DNA of 64,000 nt. It comes from Bacteroidales bacterium. Lineage in GTDB: Bacteria; Bacteroidota; Bacteroidia; Bacteroidales; UBA932. This document shows positions 9,873 to 18,216 of this stretch, in pieces. The notes beneath the pieces were generated by a model, which was not told the origin of the DNA, ran no database searches, and saw only the letters and a program-made list of their open reading frames with translations. Each line of letters begins with the position of its first letter. Within the stretch, counting starts at the first letter, position 1. The stretch covers positions 1 to 64,000 of the forward strand of contig SUYY01000003.1 of assembly GCA_015060205.1 (NCBI GenBank). The letters are read 5' to 3'. The position numbers and the translations under genes are program-made.

Positions 9873-9880
9873 CAAATATA
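9873..9880 (-). promoter_or_regulatory. Bacteroidota -7 element (TATATTTG) for the MsbA-like operon
   Basis: The minus strand reads TATATTTG about 50 bp upstream of the ABC gene start codon, in the divergent gap shared with rfbC. Confidence 0.6.
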
Positions 9881-9924
9881 GCGGTTTTTGGACAAAGAGC
9901 ATGATAAGATTGGAAAAAGTGTTA

Positions 9925-9932
9925 TATCTTTG
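9925..9932 (+). promoter_or_regulatory. Bacteroidota -7 element (TATCTTTG) for the rhamnose operon
   Basis: TATCTTTG ends only 5 bp before the first possible ATG of rfbC (9938). The predicted transcription start falls at about that ATG, which argues for initiation at the later ATG (9950) on a very short leader. Confidence 0.6.
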
Positions 9933-9949
9933 TAGAAATGGAAATGAAG

Positions 9950-10516
9950 ATGAGGGTCTATAATACAGACATAGAGGGAGTTCTTGTTTTCGAACCGGAG
10001 GTGTTCGGAGACAGAAGGGGATATTTTATGGAATCTTTCTCGGAGAGGGTGTTTTCGGAATATGTCCCTGGTGTGAGGTTTGTGCAGGATAACGAGAGCC
10101 GTTCATCTCACGGAGTGCTGCGCGGCCTTCATTTTCAGAGACCTCCTTATGCCCAGAGCAAACTTGTCCGGGTGGTGGAAGGAGCGGTCCTTGATGTCGC
10201 CGTGGATATCAGAAGAGGGTCTCCGACTTTCGGCAGGCATGTCGCTGTGGAACTTTCCGAGGAAAACCGTAGACAGGTGTTCATTCCGAAAGGGTTTGCT
10301 CATGGTTTTGTAGTTCTGACGGAGACGGCGCTTTTCCAGTATAAGTGCGACTGTTTCTATTCTCCGCAGCATGAAGGTGCCATAGCGTGGGATGATCCCG
10401 ATCTGAATATTGACTGGAGGCTTTCCCGTGAGTGTCTGGTATTGTCAGATAAGGATATGTCCAATCCGCTTCTCAAGGATGCTGAATGGCTTTTTGACTA
10501 TAAAGAAGATTGTTGA
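9950..10516 (+). CDS. rfbC: dTDP-4-dehydrorhamnose 3,5-epimerase
   Basis: RfbC/RmlC epimerises dTDP-4-keto-6-deoxyglucose at C3 and C5, the third step of dTDP-L-rhamnose synthesis. The sequence [40 protein letters not shown] (catalytic His region) and [13 protein letters not shown] is diagnostic of the cupin-fold family. I place the start at 9950 ([10 protein letters not shown]), because family members begin at this point and because the predicted transcription start lies near 9938. The in-frame ATGs at 9938 and 9944 are alternatives and would add at most four residues. It is the first gene of a four-gene rhamnose operon, with 1 bp to rfbA. Confidence 0.94.
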   Translation: MRVYNTDIEGVLVFEPEVFGDRRGYFMESFSERVFSEYVPGVRFVQDNESRSSHGVLRGLHFQRPPYAQSKLVRVVEGAVLDVAVDIRRGSPTFGRHVAVELSEENRRQVFIPKGFAHGFVVLTETALFQYKCDCFYSPQHEGAIAWDDPDLNIDWRLSRECLVLSDKDMSNPLLKDAEWLFDYKEDC

Positions 10517-10517
10517 T

Positions 10518-11396
10518 ATGAAAGGTATTGTCCTGGCAGGGGGTTCCGGAACCCGCCTGTATCCTATTACCAAGGGGGTGAGCAAGCAGTTGCTTCCCAT
10601 TTATGATAAGCCGATGATATATTATCCGATATCGGTGCTTATGATGGCAGGCATAAGGGATATACTCGTCATATCCACACCTTCCGATCTGCCCGGATTC
10701 AGAAGACTTCTTGGGGACGGAGGCGACTATGGGGTCAGTTTCTCCTATGCGGAGCAGCCCTCTCCGGATGGTCTTGCACAGGCATTCATAATAGGGGAGG
10801 AATTCGTAGGGGATGATTGCGCATGCCTCGTCCTCGGAGACAATATTTTCCATGGCACAGGATTCAAATCCATGCTTGATGATGCCGTGGATAATGCTCA
10901 GAGGAACGGCAAGGCTACGGTGTTCGGCTATTGGGTAAGCGATCCGGAACGATATGGCGTGGCTGAGTTCGACAGTGACGGGAACTGTCTTTCGATCGAG
11001 GAAAAACCGGTTGAGCCGAAATCCAATTATGCTGTAGTGGGACTCTATTTCTATCCGAACAAGGTGGTTGAAGTTGCGAAATCCATAAAGCCGTCAGCAA
11101 GGGGAGAACTTGAAATCACCGATGTGAACAAGGTCTTTCTTGAAGGAGGCGACCTCAAGGTCAAGACTTTGGAAAGAGGATTCGCCTGGCTTGATACGGG
11201 AACTCATGATTCTTTGTCAGAAGCATCCACATTCATAGAGGTCATAGAAAAAAGACAGGGGCTGAAGATTGCCTGTCTTGAAGAAATAGCCTTCAGACAG
11301 GGATGGATCTCGGCGGAAAAACTTAGGAAACTGGCGGAGCCTATGGCAAAGAACCAGTATGGCTGTTATCTGCTCCGACTCGCTCAGGAACAATAG
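10518..11396 (+). CDS. rfbA: Glucose-1-phosphate thymidylyltransferase
   Basis: RfbA/RmlA makes dTDP-glucose from dTTP and glucose-1-phosphate, the first step of rhamnose synthesis. The 292-aa product begins [20 protein letters not shown], the nucleotidyltransferase signature. It continues with [25 protein letters not shown] and [20 protein letters not shown], all typical. Upstream in-frame codons overlap rfbC, but the conserved N-terminus fixes the start at 10518. The gene lies 1 bp after rfbC and 11 bp before rfbD, so co-transcription and translational coupling are very likely. Confidence 0.96.
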   Translation: MKGIVLAGGSGTRLYPITKGVSKQLLPIYDKPMIYYPISVLMMAGIRDILVISTPSDLPGFRRLLGDGGDYGVSFSYAEQPSPDGLAQAFIIGEEFVGDDCACLVLGDNIFHGTGFKSMLDDAVDNAQRNGKATVFGYWVSDPERYGVAEFDSDGNCLSIEEKPVEPKSNYAVVGLYFYPNKVVEVAKSIKPSARGELEITDVNKVFLEGGDLKVKTLERGFAWLDTGTHDSLSEASTFIEVIEKRQGLKIACLEEIAFRQGWISAEKLRKLAEPMAKNQYGCYLLRLAQEQ

Positions 11397-11407
11397 CCTT
11401 TCCGGTC

Positions 11408-12289
11408 ATGAAGATACTTGTAACAGGATCAAACGGTCAGTTGGGCAGGGAGTTGCGTCTTCTTGCCGGTGACAGGGATGATTATATCTTTTCGGATATA
11501 TCCGCCCTTGACGGATGTGAAACGTTGAATCTGGATATTACCGATTCGGACAAGGTACGTGAGGTGGTCTTACGGGAAAACATCGATGTGGTCATCAATT
11601 GCGCTGCATATACTGATGTGACCAAAGCGGAGACTGACGTTGAGGCATGTATGCTTCTCAATGCCACGGCTCCCGGAATTTTGGCATCGGTCATGAAGGA
11701 GACCGGCGGACTTCTTGTCCATGTCTCCACGGATTATGTCTTTAGCGGCCGTGACCGTGCCGTACCATATACGGAGGATGTTGCGTGTGATCCGCTCAAC
11801 CGTTACGGTCTCTCCAAATATGAAGGTGAAAGGGCCGTGCTTCAGTCGGGGTGTCGTCATATTATCCTGCGTACATCGTGGCTATACAGCGAATTCGGGC
11901 GCAATTTCGTGAAGACAATGCTCGAGATGACATCTTCCCGTCCTGAACTGAAGGTGGTGGATGACCAGAGGGGGACACCGACATATGCACTGGATCTCGC
12001 GGAATTCATATTTGAAGCAGTCGGCAACGGGGTGAAGCAGCATGAAGAAGGTTTATATCACTTCTCGGATGAAGGGGAGTGCACCTGGTATGAGTTTGCA
12101 TTGAGCATAGCCGGTTATTCGGGTCATGATTCATGTGCCATTTCACCTTGTACGAGCGGTGAATTTGCTGGAGCGGTGGAAAGACCGGCATATTCGGTCC
12201 TTGACAAGTCGAAAATCAAGGAAGTCTTCGGAATCAGCATTCCTCATTGGAAGGATTCCTTGAGAAATTGTTTGGATAATCTCATTTAG
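11408..12289 (+). CDS. rfbD: dTDP-4-dehydrorhamnose reductase
   Basis: RfbD/RmlD is the final NAD(P)H-dependent reductase that gives dTDP-L-rhamnose. The 293-aa short-chain dehydrogenase has the Rossmann motif GSNGQLGREL at the N-terminus, NCAAYTDVTKAE, STDYVFSG, the catalytic YGLSK (YxxxK), LRTSWLYSEFGRNFVKTML and DDQRGTPTYALDLA, all characteristic of RmlD. It sits between rfbA and rfbB with short gaps (11 and 3 bp). Rhamnose made here would feed surface polysaccharide synthesis. A separate glycan cluster lies about 37 kb to the right, but no rhamnosyltransferase can be singled out in this window. Confidence 0.95.
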   Translation: MKILVTGSNGQLGRELRLLAGDRDDYIFSDISALDGCETLNLDITDSDKVREVVLRENIDVVINCAAYTDVTKAETDVEACMLLNATAPGILASVMKETGGLLVHVSTDYVFSGRDRAVPYTEDVACDPLNRYGLSKYEGERAVLQSGCRHIILRTSWLYSEFGRNFVKTMLEMTSSRPELKVVDDQRGTPTYALDLAEFIFEAVGNGVKQHEEGLYHFSDEGECTWYEFALSIAGYSGHDSCAISPCTSGEFAGAVERPAYSVLDKSKIKEVFGISIPHWKDSLRNCLDNLI

Positions 12290-12292
12290 CAT

Positions 12293-13447
12293 ATGGGTTT
12301 CAAGAGAAACATAATGATAACAGGTGGCGCCGGTTTCATCGGCAGCCATGTGGTACGTCTTTTTGTCAATAAATATCCGGATTACCGTATTATAAATGTT
12401 GACAGCCTTACCTATGCAGGCAATCTGGCCAATCTCAAGGATGTGGAAGACAGGCCTAATTACTTGTTTGTAAAGGCTGACATATGTGATTTCGAGACTA
12501 TTCTGGACCTTATGAGCCGCTATGAAGTGGACGGCGTGATCCATCTTGCGGCAGAGTCTCATGTCGACCGTTCCATCAAGGATCCCTTCACCTTTGCCAA
12601 GACAAATGTATTGGGAACCCTGTCGCTTCTTCAGGCGGCAAGGTCTCTCTGGGAACCTTCCGGGTATGTCATGCCTGCAGAAGGCGGCGTGCAGTGCCGG
12701 TTCTATCATATATCCACAGATGAGGTCTATGGTGCTCTTGCCATGAATCATCCGGAGGGTATTGAGCCTCCGTTCCACACGGATGCTTCTTCTGAGGGGC
12801 ACAAGGCGTATGGAGATGACTTCTTCAGGGAGACGACGAAATATGACCCTCATAGCCCGTACAGTGCAAGCAAGGCCTCTTCCGACCATTTCGTAAGAGC
12901 CTTCCATGATACATATGGTTTGCCTGTCATTGTGACCAACTGTTCCAATAACTACGGTCCCTATCAGTTTCCTGAGAAACTTATCCCGCTGTTTATCAAT
13001 AATATAAGAAAAGGAAAGCCTCTTCCTGTCTACGGCAGGGGAGAAAATGTACGGGACTGGCTTTATGTGGAGGACCATGCACGTGCCATTGATCTGATCT
13101 TCCATAAGGGCGAAGTCGCAGCGACCTACAATATCGGAGGATGCAACGAGTGGAAGAACATCGATCTGATCAAGGTCATGATTCGTACTGTGGACAGGCT
13201 TCTGGGCAATCCGGAAGGTCATAGTCTTGGCCTGATCACTTATGTTACCGACCGTCCCGGGCATGATGTAAGATATGCAATCGATTCCTCCAGACTTCAG
13301 GATGAACTTGGCTGGAAACCGTCACTTCAGTTTGAAGAAGGTATTGAGAAGACCGTTATGTGGTATCTGGACAATCAGGAGTGGATGGATGATGTGACTT
13401 CAGGCGAATATGTCAGATATTACGATTCTATGTACTCGGGACGCTAG
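12293..13447 (+). CDS. rfbB: dTDP-glucose 4,6-dehydratase
   Basis: RfbB/RmlB converts dTDP-glucose to dTDP-4-keto-6-deoxyglucose using bound NAD+. The 384-aa extended SDR protein has GGAGFIGSHVVRLF, HLAAESHVDRSI, STDEVYGAL, YSASKASSDHFVRAF (catalytic YxxxK) and NCSNNYGPYQFPEKLIPLF, matching the family closely. It is slightly longer than typical (about 350 aa), with extra residues around 140-190 (GIEPPFHTDASSEGH), an insertion I recognise from Bacteroidota homologues. It is the last gene of the operon and its stop overlaps the tail of the convergent M28-like gene by 4 bp. Confidence 0.96.
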   Translation: MGFKRNIMITGGAGFIGSHVVRLFVNKYPDYRIINVDSLTYAGNLANLKDVEDRPNYLFVKADICDFETILDLMSRYEVDGVIHLAAESHVDRSIKDPFTFAKTNVLGTLSLLQAARSLWEPSGYVMPAEGGVQCRFYHISTDEVYGALAMNHPEGIEPPFHTDASSEGHKAYGDDFFRETTKYDPHSPYSASKASSDHFVRAFHDTYGLPVIVTNCSNNYGPYQFPEKLIPLFINNIRKGKPLPVYGRGENVRDWLYVEDHARAIDLIFHKGEVAATYNIGGCNEWKNIDLIKVMIRTVDRLLGNPEGHSLGLITYVTDRPGHDVRYAIDSSRLQDELGWKPSLQFEEGIEKTVMWYLDNQEWMDDVTSGEYVRYYDSMYSGR

Positions 13448-14442
13448 AGCATCGACTCGATCCACCTGTATATCAGATTTATTCTTTTGCGGAGGACTTC
13501 ATAGTTGAGGCTCTCCGCATTGTCTCTTGTCTTGTTTGTATTCATCGTTATTCCCGATGTGAAGAATACTGCCGGTATCTTGTTTTCAACGAACACCTTC
13601 TGGTCGGATAGCCGATAGAATACGTCTGTGAATGTCTTGCTCCCGTAGTAACTCAGACATAGGTCCAGATTTATGTCGTGAAGCATGTTGCATGCCTCGA
13701 TATTCATCCTCTTGTCCTTAGGCAGGGATTCGTTTCCAAGCATCAGAAGATAGTCCTCCCTGTCTCTGTGTACAGGGGACAGGGAACTGCCGATCTGGTC
13801 TATGTTCACCATTGCCTTGATCTTGTCCTTTGTGACAGACTCTCCTGTCAGAGGGTCCTTGAGCATGCTGTAGTCTATCAGTTTCCATAATGATGCGGAT
13901 CCGGACATTCCCATTTCCTTGGCATCGAAGGCCACGAATATTATGTTTGTGTCATAGACCTTTCCCATTTCCTTCATCGCTCCGAATATGTCGGCAAGCG
14001 AGGTGAGGACCACTGTTCCTGATGCATTTGCATCCGCTCCGGGATAAATCTTTCCATCCAGAACACCAAGATGGTCATAATGTGCTCCCACTATGATATA
14101 TCTGTCCCTTGGCATGGACAAGGCTCCCGGTATCATGCCGATGATGTTGTGTCCGCTTGCCCCTGTCGGGGTGACAAAATGGCTTCCGTATCCTTCGGTT
14201 ACGGGGAGAAGACCGGCCCCCTCGAATTTTCTGCTTATCCAGAATGCCGCTTCAGAGCCTCCTGCTGTGCCGGTGCCCCGTCCGTTGCAGAGCGAGTCGG
14301 TGAGAAATGAAACCTCGCGGTAGATACGCTCTCCGCTGATTTCAGAAACTGCAATCGTACTCTCTCTCTTCCAGTCATCCTGGGCGGATGCGCAGACGCT
14401 TGCTGCAAGGCTCAAAAGTGTAAATAATGCAGATTTCTTCAT
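13444..14442 (-). CDS. Secreted M28-family peptidase homologue with degenerate active site
   Basis: The 332-aa product has a signal peptide (cleavage near Ala20) and the M28 metallopeptidase fold, with VGAHYDHLG, GADANASG, FDAKEMG and VNIDQIG in order. Compared with active members, three essential positions are changed. The bridging Asp of GAxDNxSG is Ala138. The general-base Glu of the EE pair is Lys175, though the neighbouring ligand Glu176 remains. The C-terminal His of the YHTxxD region is replaced in NTNKTRDNAESLNY. His121 and Asp215 are retained. It is therefore probably not a conventional two-zinc aminopeptidase. It could bind one metal or act as a non-catalytic binding protein. It is transcribed divergently from the TPR gene. 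Confidence 0.8.
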   Translation of the reverse strand: MKKSALFTLLSLAASVCASAQDDWKRESTIAVSEISGERIYREVSFLTDSLCNGRGTGTAGGSEAAFWISRKFEGAGLLPVTEGYGSHFVTPTGASGHNIIGMIPGALSMPRDRYIIVGAHYDHLGVLDGKIYPGADANASGTVVLTSLADIFGAMKEMGKVYDTNIIFVAFDAKEMGMSGSASLWKLIDYSMLKDPLTGESVTKDKIKAMVNIDQIGSSLSPVHRDREDYLLMLGNESLPKDKRMNIEACNMLHDINLDLCLSYYGSKTFTDVFYRLSDQKVFVENKIPAVFFTSGITMNTNKTRDNAESLNYEVLRKRINLIYRWIESML

Positions 14443-14462
14443 CGTTTTTCTCTACTAATTCT

Positions 14463-14470
14463 TATCTTTG
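14463..14470 (+). promoter_or_regulatory. Bacteroidota -7 element (TATCTTTG) for the TPR gene
   Basis: TATCTTTG lies 58 bp upstream of the TPR start codon. Its -10 region is interleaved with the divergent promoter of the M28-like gene. Confidence 0.6.
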
Positions 14471-14493
14471 TAAGTTGGCTTATTGTCGGGCTG

Positions 14494-14501
14494 CAAAAAT
14501 A
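14494..14501 (-). promoter_or_regulatory. Bacteroidota -7 element (TATTTTTG) for the M28-like gene
   Basis: The minus strand reads TATTTTTG about 50 bp upstream of the M28-like start codon. It overlaps the region that becomes the TPR gene leader. Confidence 0.5.
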
Positions 14502-14528
14502 TGAAAAAATAGCAGTAAAGGAAAATTT

Positions 14529-16544
14529 ATGCGCAGACTTGTGAAATATTTTGTGATATCGGTGGCGGTTGTTCTTGTGGGCATGCAGGAACTATCTGCC
14601 CAATATGACAAGGATGCGTTTTTCATGCGGGGCAGAAGGGCGTTGGCAGACGGGAAATATGCTCAGGCCATCGAAAACTTCAATGTCCTGGCCCAGTTGG
14701 ATACTGCAGACTACTGGAACTATTTCTTCAGAGGTATTGCCAAATATAATCTGGGCGACCTGCGTGGAGCGAAAAGGGATTTCGACCGTTCGGTCAGGAT
14801 AAATCCGGTCTTTACATCGGGCTATCATTACAGGGGAATAACAGACAGCAGATTCGGAGATTATGAGTCAGCCTTGGCCAATCTTGAAAAGGCGATAGAA
14901 CTGCGTCCGGGCAATATAGGACTGTATTTCAGCAGGGGAGTCACATATTTCCTTTCACAGCAGTTCGACAAGGCCGTGGCGGACTTTGACAGATACATCA
15001 GGAAGGAACCTAAGGATCCGTCTGCGTTTCTGAACAGGGGTGCTTCATGGCTCTTTCTTGGAGATACGCTCAAGGCTGTAAATGACTACAACAAGGCAAT
15101 AAAACTGGACCGGTTCGACCCTGAAGGATATATAAGACGAGGACGCCTGTATGCAGGACAGAAGAATTATGAGTCTGCCATCGAGGATATGAACAAGGCC
15201 ATCGAACTTGATACGGCAAACACCTTCGCCTACTTCAACAGAGCCATAATGTACTATGAGCAGCAGAACTACAAGGCTGCCATGGATGATCTCAACCGTG
15301 TCCTCAAGGACGAGCCGGGCAATGCCCTGACACTTTACAACAGAGGTCTTATAAATGCAAATCTCGGCGCATATGAGGAGGCATTGAGCGATATGGACAG
15401 GGTTCTTGACATCAATCCTGACAATGTCCTCGCCCATTTCAACAGGGCCTCCATATTCATTGAACTGGGCATGTATCAGGATGCTGTCGAGGATTATGAC
15501 AAGGCTATAGAACTGTATCCGGATTTTGCCAAGGCTTACATGAACCGCTCATATGTCCATCAACTTCTCGGAAACGCAAAGGCGTCGAAGAAGGACTATG
15601 ATACGGCGCAGAAGAAGATTCGTGAATACCGTCAGAAGAGCGCTTCCGGTGAGACTTCGTTTGCAGATACCACCCTCAAGTACAGTTCTCTTCTCGCCCT
15701 GGATGCCGAGTTCGCCAAGAAGGACTTCAACGACGAACTTCTCCAGCACAGGGATATCGACATAAGGCTCAGACCAATGTACCGTTTCGTGCTTACCGGC
15801 AAGAAGGATGACACCATGTATGCACTCTCTCAGGGCTATGAGAATCCTCTGATGATACGCTTCAGAAGAAGCATGCCTGTAGGTGTGGACATAAGAAATG
15901 ATGACGTCACTCTCTCGGACAAGGCACTTTCAGAGTCGGAGCAGGCAGCCTGGAACTCATCATCGCCGGATGCCGAGGAATATTTCCTCAGGGCATTGTA
16001 TGAATATGCCGAAAAGCATTATAATTCTGCACTTAACTACTATACCACATCGCTTGAGACCATTGACAAGGAGGCTGGTGTGGAGGGATTGTACAAGTCA
16101 TTCTACCATATGAACCGCGGAGCCTTGAGAGCGGAGATGATAGATTTCATATCATCAATCGAAAGCAATGTACAGGTACTTTCAATGGATGATACCGGCA
16201 ATACCCGTGCGAGGGTCAAGGATCAGGTTGTGAGAAGATATGATTATACAGATGCCATAGAGGATATGAAGGAGGCGTTGAAGATAGTACCGGATATACC
16301 TCATATCTATTTCAATCTTGGAAATCTTTACTGCCTGTCCTCCGAGCATGTGAGTTCCATCGAGAATTACACCAGAGCCATAGAATTGTATCCATATATG
16401 GGTGACGCCTACTTCAACAGAGGTCTGGTTCTCATATATCTGAAAGACAAGGAGAAAGGATGTATCGACCTTTCGCGTGCGGGAGAACTTGGCGTGCAGG
16501 ATGCCTATGGCGTGATAAAGAAATATTGTGAAGATGAAAGATAA
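14529..16544 (+). CDS. Tetratricopeptide repeat protein, exported
   Basis: The 671-aa product starts with a signal peptide (MRRLVKYFVISVAVVLVGMQELSAQ) and then carries roughly nine to ten consecutive 34-residue TPR units from about residue 35 to 370. Typical unit segments are PSAFLNRGASWLFLGDTLKA and NVLAHFNRASIFIELGMYQD. A second block of TPRs lies near residues 580-660. The middle region (about 375-500) has no recognisable repeat. TPR superhelices bind protein partners; periplasmic or outer-membrane location is inferred from the signal peptide. It overlaps the next gene (MBL hydrolase) by 11 bp, so they are probably co-transcribed. The specific function is unknown. Confidence 0.88.
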   Translation: MRRLVKYFVISVAVVLVGMQELSAQYDKDAFFMRGRRALADGKYAQAIENFNVLAQLDTADYWNYFFRGIAKYNLGDLRGAKRDFDRSVRINPVFTSGYHYRGITDSRFGDYESALANLEKAIELRPGNIGLYFSRGVTYFLSQQFDKAVADFDRYIRKEPKDPSAFLNRGASWLFLGDTLKAVNDYNKAIKLDRFDPEGYIRRGRLYAGQKNYESAIEDMNKAIELDTANTFAYFNRAIMYYEQQNYKAAMDDLNRVLKDEPGNALTLYNRGLINANLGAYEEALSDMDRVLDINPDNVLAHFNRASIFIELGMYQDAVEDYDKAIELYPDFAKAYMNRSYVHQLLGNAKASKKDYDTAQKKIREYRQKSASGETSFADTTLKYSSLLALDAEFAKKDFNDELLQHRDIDIRLRPMYRFVLTGKKDDTMYALSQGYENPLMIRFRRSMPVGVDIRNDDVTLSDKALSESEQAAWNSSSPDAEEYFLRALYEYAEKHYNSALNYYTTSLETIDKEAGVEGLYKSFYHMNRGALRAEMIDFISSIESNVQVLSMDDTGNTRARVKDQVVRRYDYTDAIEDMKEALKIVPDIPHIYFNLGNLYCLSSEHVSSIENYTRAIELYPYMGDAYFNRGLVLIYLKDKEKGCIDLSRAGELGVQDAYGVIKKYCEDER

Positions 16545-17340
16545 CACCATAAGGTTCATGAGTCTGTCAAGCGGAAGTTGCGGCAACTGTTACTATCTCG
16601 GCACTGATGAAGGCGGGATACTGATCGATGCCGGAGTAAGCCTCAGAAGACTTAAGAAGGCTCTCATTGAAAACGGTCTGGACATGGATTCTTTTTCTGC
16701 CGTTCTTGTGACTCACGACCATCTTGACCACATACGTCATCTCGGCTCGTTCTGCAAGAAACTGTGCAGACCTGTCTATACGACTGATGTGATCCATGGC
16801 GCACTTGCCCGTCATACATTCACTGCCTCTACTATATCTTCATGCAGGAGAATACTTCTCCCTGACCAATGGAATGAGGTGGCAGGGATGAAGGTGAGAT
16901 ATTTCATCGTTCCTCACGATGCCACTCAGACTGTCGGATATGCAATAGAGGCTGCAGGACATAAGTTCGTCATCATGACGGATGTGGGACGCATGACTGA
17001 TGAGGCAGTGGAATTTGCCCGTCAGGCCCATACTGTGGTAGTGGAGTCAAACTATGACATGGATATGCTTATGAGCGGTCCATATACCCATGAACTGAAG
17101 ATGAGGATAGTCCAGGGCTGCGGTCACCTGAGTAATGACGAATGTGCATCAGCGGTCAGACGTTTCTGGCATGAGGACCTCAGGAACATATTCCTGTGTC
17201 ATCTGAGCGAGAACAACAATACCCGCCAACTTGCATACGACTGCATAGCGGAGGCTTTGGAGGATTCAGGAGTTGAGAAAGGCTCGGTTGCGTTGAGGTG
17301 TCTTCCCAGGGATTATCCTTCCCCGATGTTTTTATTGTAA
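16534..17340 (+). CDS. MBL-fold metallo-hydrolase (YycJ/WalJ-like)
   Basis: The roughly 268-aa protein has a metallo-beta-lactamase fold: FMSLSSGSCGNCYYLG at the start, GILIDAGVSLRRL, the metal motif VTHDHLDHIRHL (HxHxDH), and VVESNYDMDMLMSGPYTHELK followed by GHLSNDECA. This pattern is that of the YycJ/WalJ (VicX) subfamily, which has been linked to DNA or cell-wall related hydrolysis in Firmicutes and is widespread in Bacteroidota. I choose the ATG at 16534, inside the end of the TPR gene. A GTG at 16528 is an alternative. Substrate unknown. Confidence 0.88.
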   Translation: MKDNTIRFMSLSSGSCGNCYYLGTDEGGILIDAGVSLRRLKKALIENGLDMDSFSAVLVTHDHLDHIRHLGSFCKKLCRPVYTTDVIHGALARHTFTASTISSCRRILLPDQWNEVAGMKVRYFIVPHDATQTVGYAIEAAGHKFVIMTDVGRMTDEAVEFARQAHTVVVESNYDMDMLMSGPYTHELKMRIVQGCGHLSNDECASAVRRFWHEDLRNIFLCHLSENNNTRQLAYDCIAEALEDSGVEKGSVALRCLPRDYPSPMFLL

Positions 17341-17365
17341 CCATAACTGTCGATAATCATATATC

Positions 17366-18214
17366 ATGAACCTGTTCCGTAAAAAAAAGGACTCACGTCC
17401 GTCAATGAGGCTGAAACTCTTCTTCAGTCTGGGTTCGGTTGCCGCAATCCTTATTCTTTCCGGCGCTATATCCATAATCGAATACCGTCGTATGAGTGCC
17501 TATGTGTCGGATCTTATTGCGTCCAATATCAAGAGCATAAACCTGTCGCAGAGATTGGCGGACATGACACAGGAATATGACCAGCAGATGCTTTCTGTGG
17601 TTCTGATGAACGACATATCCCTTATGCCGGAATTCAATCTGCAACTGTTTCAGGCTCAGGCTGATTCTCTTAAGAGTTCAGTCACCTCCCTCAGTTCGCT
17701 CCCTATCGTGGATACTGTTTCCGTCTCATTCGATACCTTCATGAAGACCTCTCTCAAGTTCGATGAAGTCTTTCTTGCGGATACCGTCGATACCAAGGAG
17801 TGGTTCTTCGGCAGTCTTCAGCCATGTTATAATGACTTCCGGAGAAATATCGATACCCTTAATGAAGCGATTCATGAAGAACTCAAGAACAATTCCGCTG
17901 ATTTTGATGCCGGATTCTATCGTAGTATAATGCCCGGAGTGGTCTCTGTCGCTGCAGGACTTCTTCTGGTCGTTCTGCTGATGTATTTCATTCTGGTCTA
18001 TTATGTCAATCCTATATACAGGATGTCCGCCGGAGTGGACAATTACAGGTCTGTGGGAAAAAGGTACGGATATACATTCGACGGTGATGACCAGTTGGCC
18101 AATATAAATTCCGGACTTGTCGAGTTGATCGAAGAGAATCTTGAACTTAAGAGTCGTGTCAAGGGACTCAGAAGTGAAAGAGAAAAGATGCTTAACAGTG
18201 CTGATATAGACTAG
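17366..18214 (+). CDS. Sensor-only membrane protein (4HB-MCP-like periplasmic helical domain, HAMP-like tail)
   Basis: The 282-aa protein has a basic N-terminus, a first membrane helix (about 16-40), a periplasmic all-alpha region of about 140 residues, and a second helix (VVSVAAGLLLVVLLMYFILVYY, about 190-215). A short cytoplasmic segment beginning NPIYRMSAGVDNYRSVGKRYG ends in a coiled coil (LIEENLELKSRVKGLRSERE). The topology is that of chemoreceptor or histidine-kinase input modules, but no kinase, methyl-accepting or cyclase domain follows. It ends 2 bp before trkH. Modulating TrkH or pairing with a separate signalling protein are inferences only. Confidence 0.7.
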   Translation: MNLFRKKKDSRPSMRLKLFFSLGSVAAILILSGAISIIEYRRMSAYVSDLIASNIKSINLSQRLADMTQEYDQQMLSVVLMNDISLMPEFNLQLFQAQADSLKSSVTSLSSLPIVDTVSVSFDTFMKTSLKFDEVFLADTVDTKEWFFGSLQPCYNDFRRNIDTLNEAIHEELKNNSADFDAGFYRSIMPGVVSVAAGLLLVVLLMYFILVYYVNPIYRMSAGVDNYRSVGKRYGYTFDGDDQLANINSGLVELIEENLELKSRVKGLRSEREKMLNSADID

Positions 18215-18216
18215 AG

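Noticed and set aside
12143..13264. 373-codon minus-strand open frame opposite rfbB
   Set aside because: It lies fully antisense to a strongly conserved gene, lacks recognisable motifs, and is explained by codon bias of rfbB.
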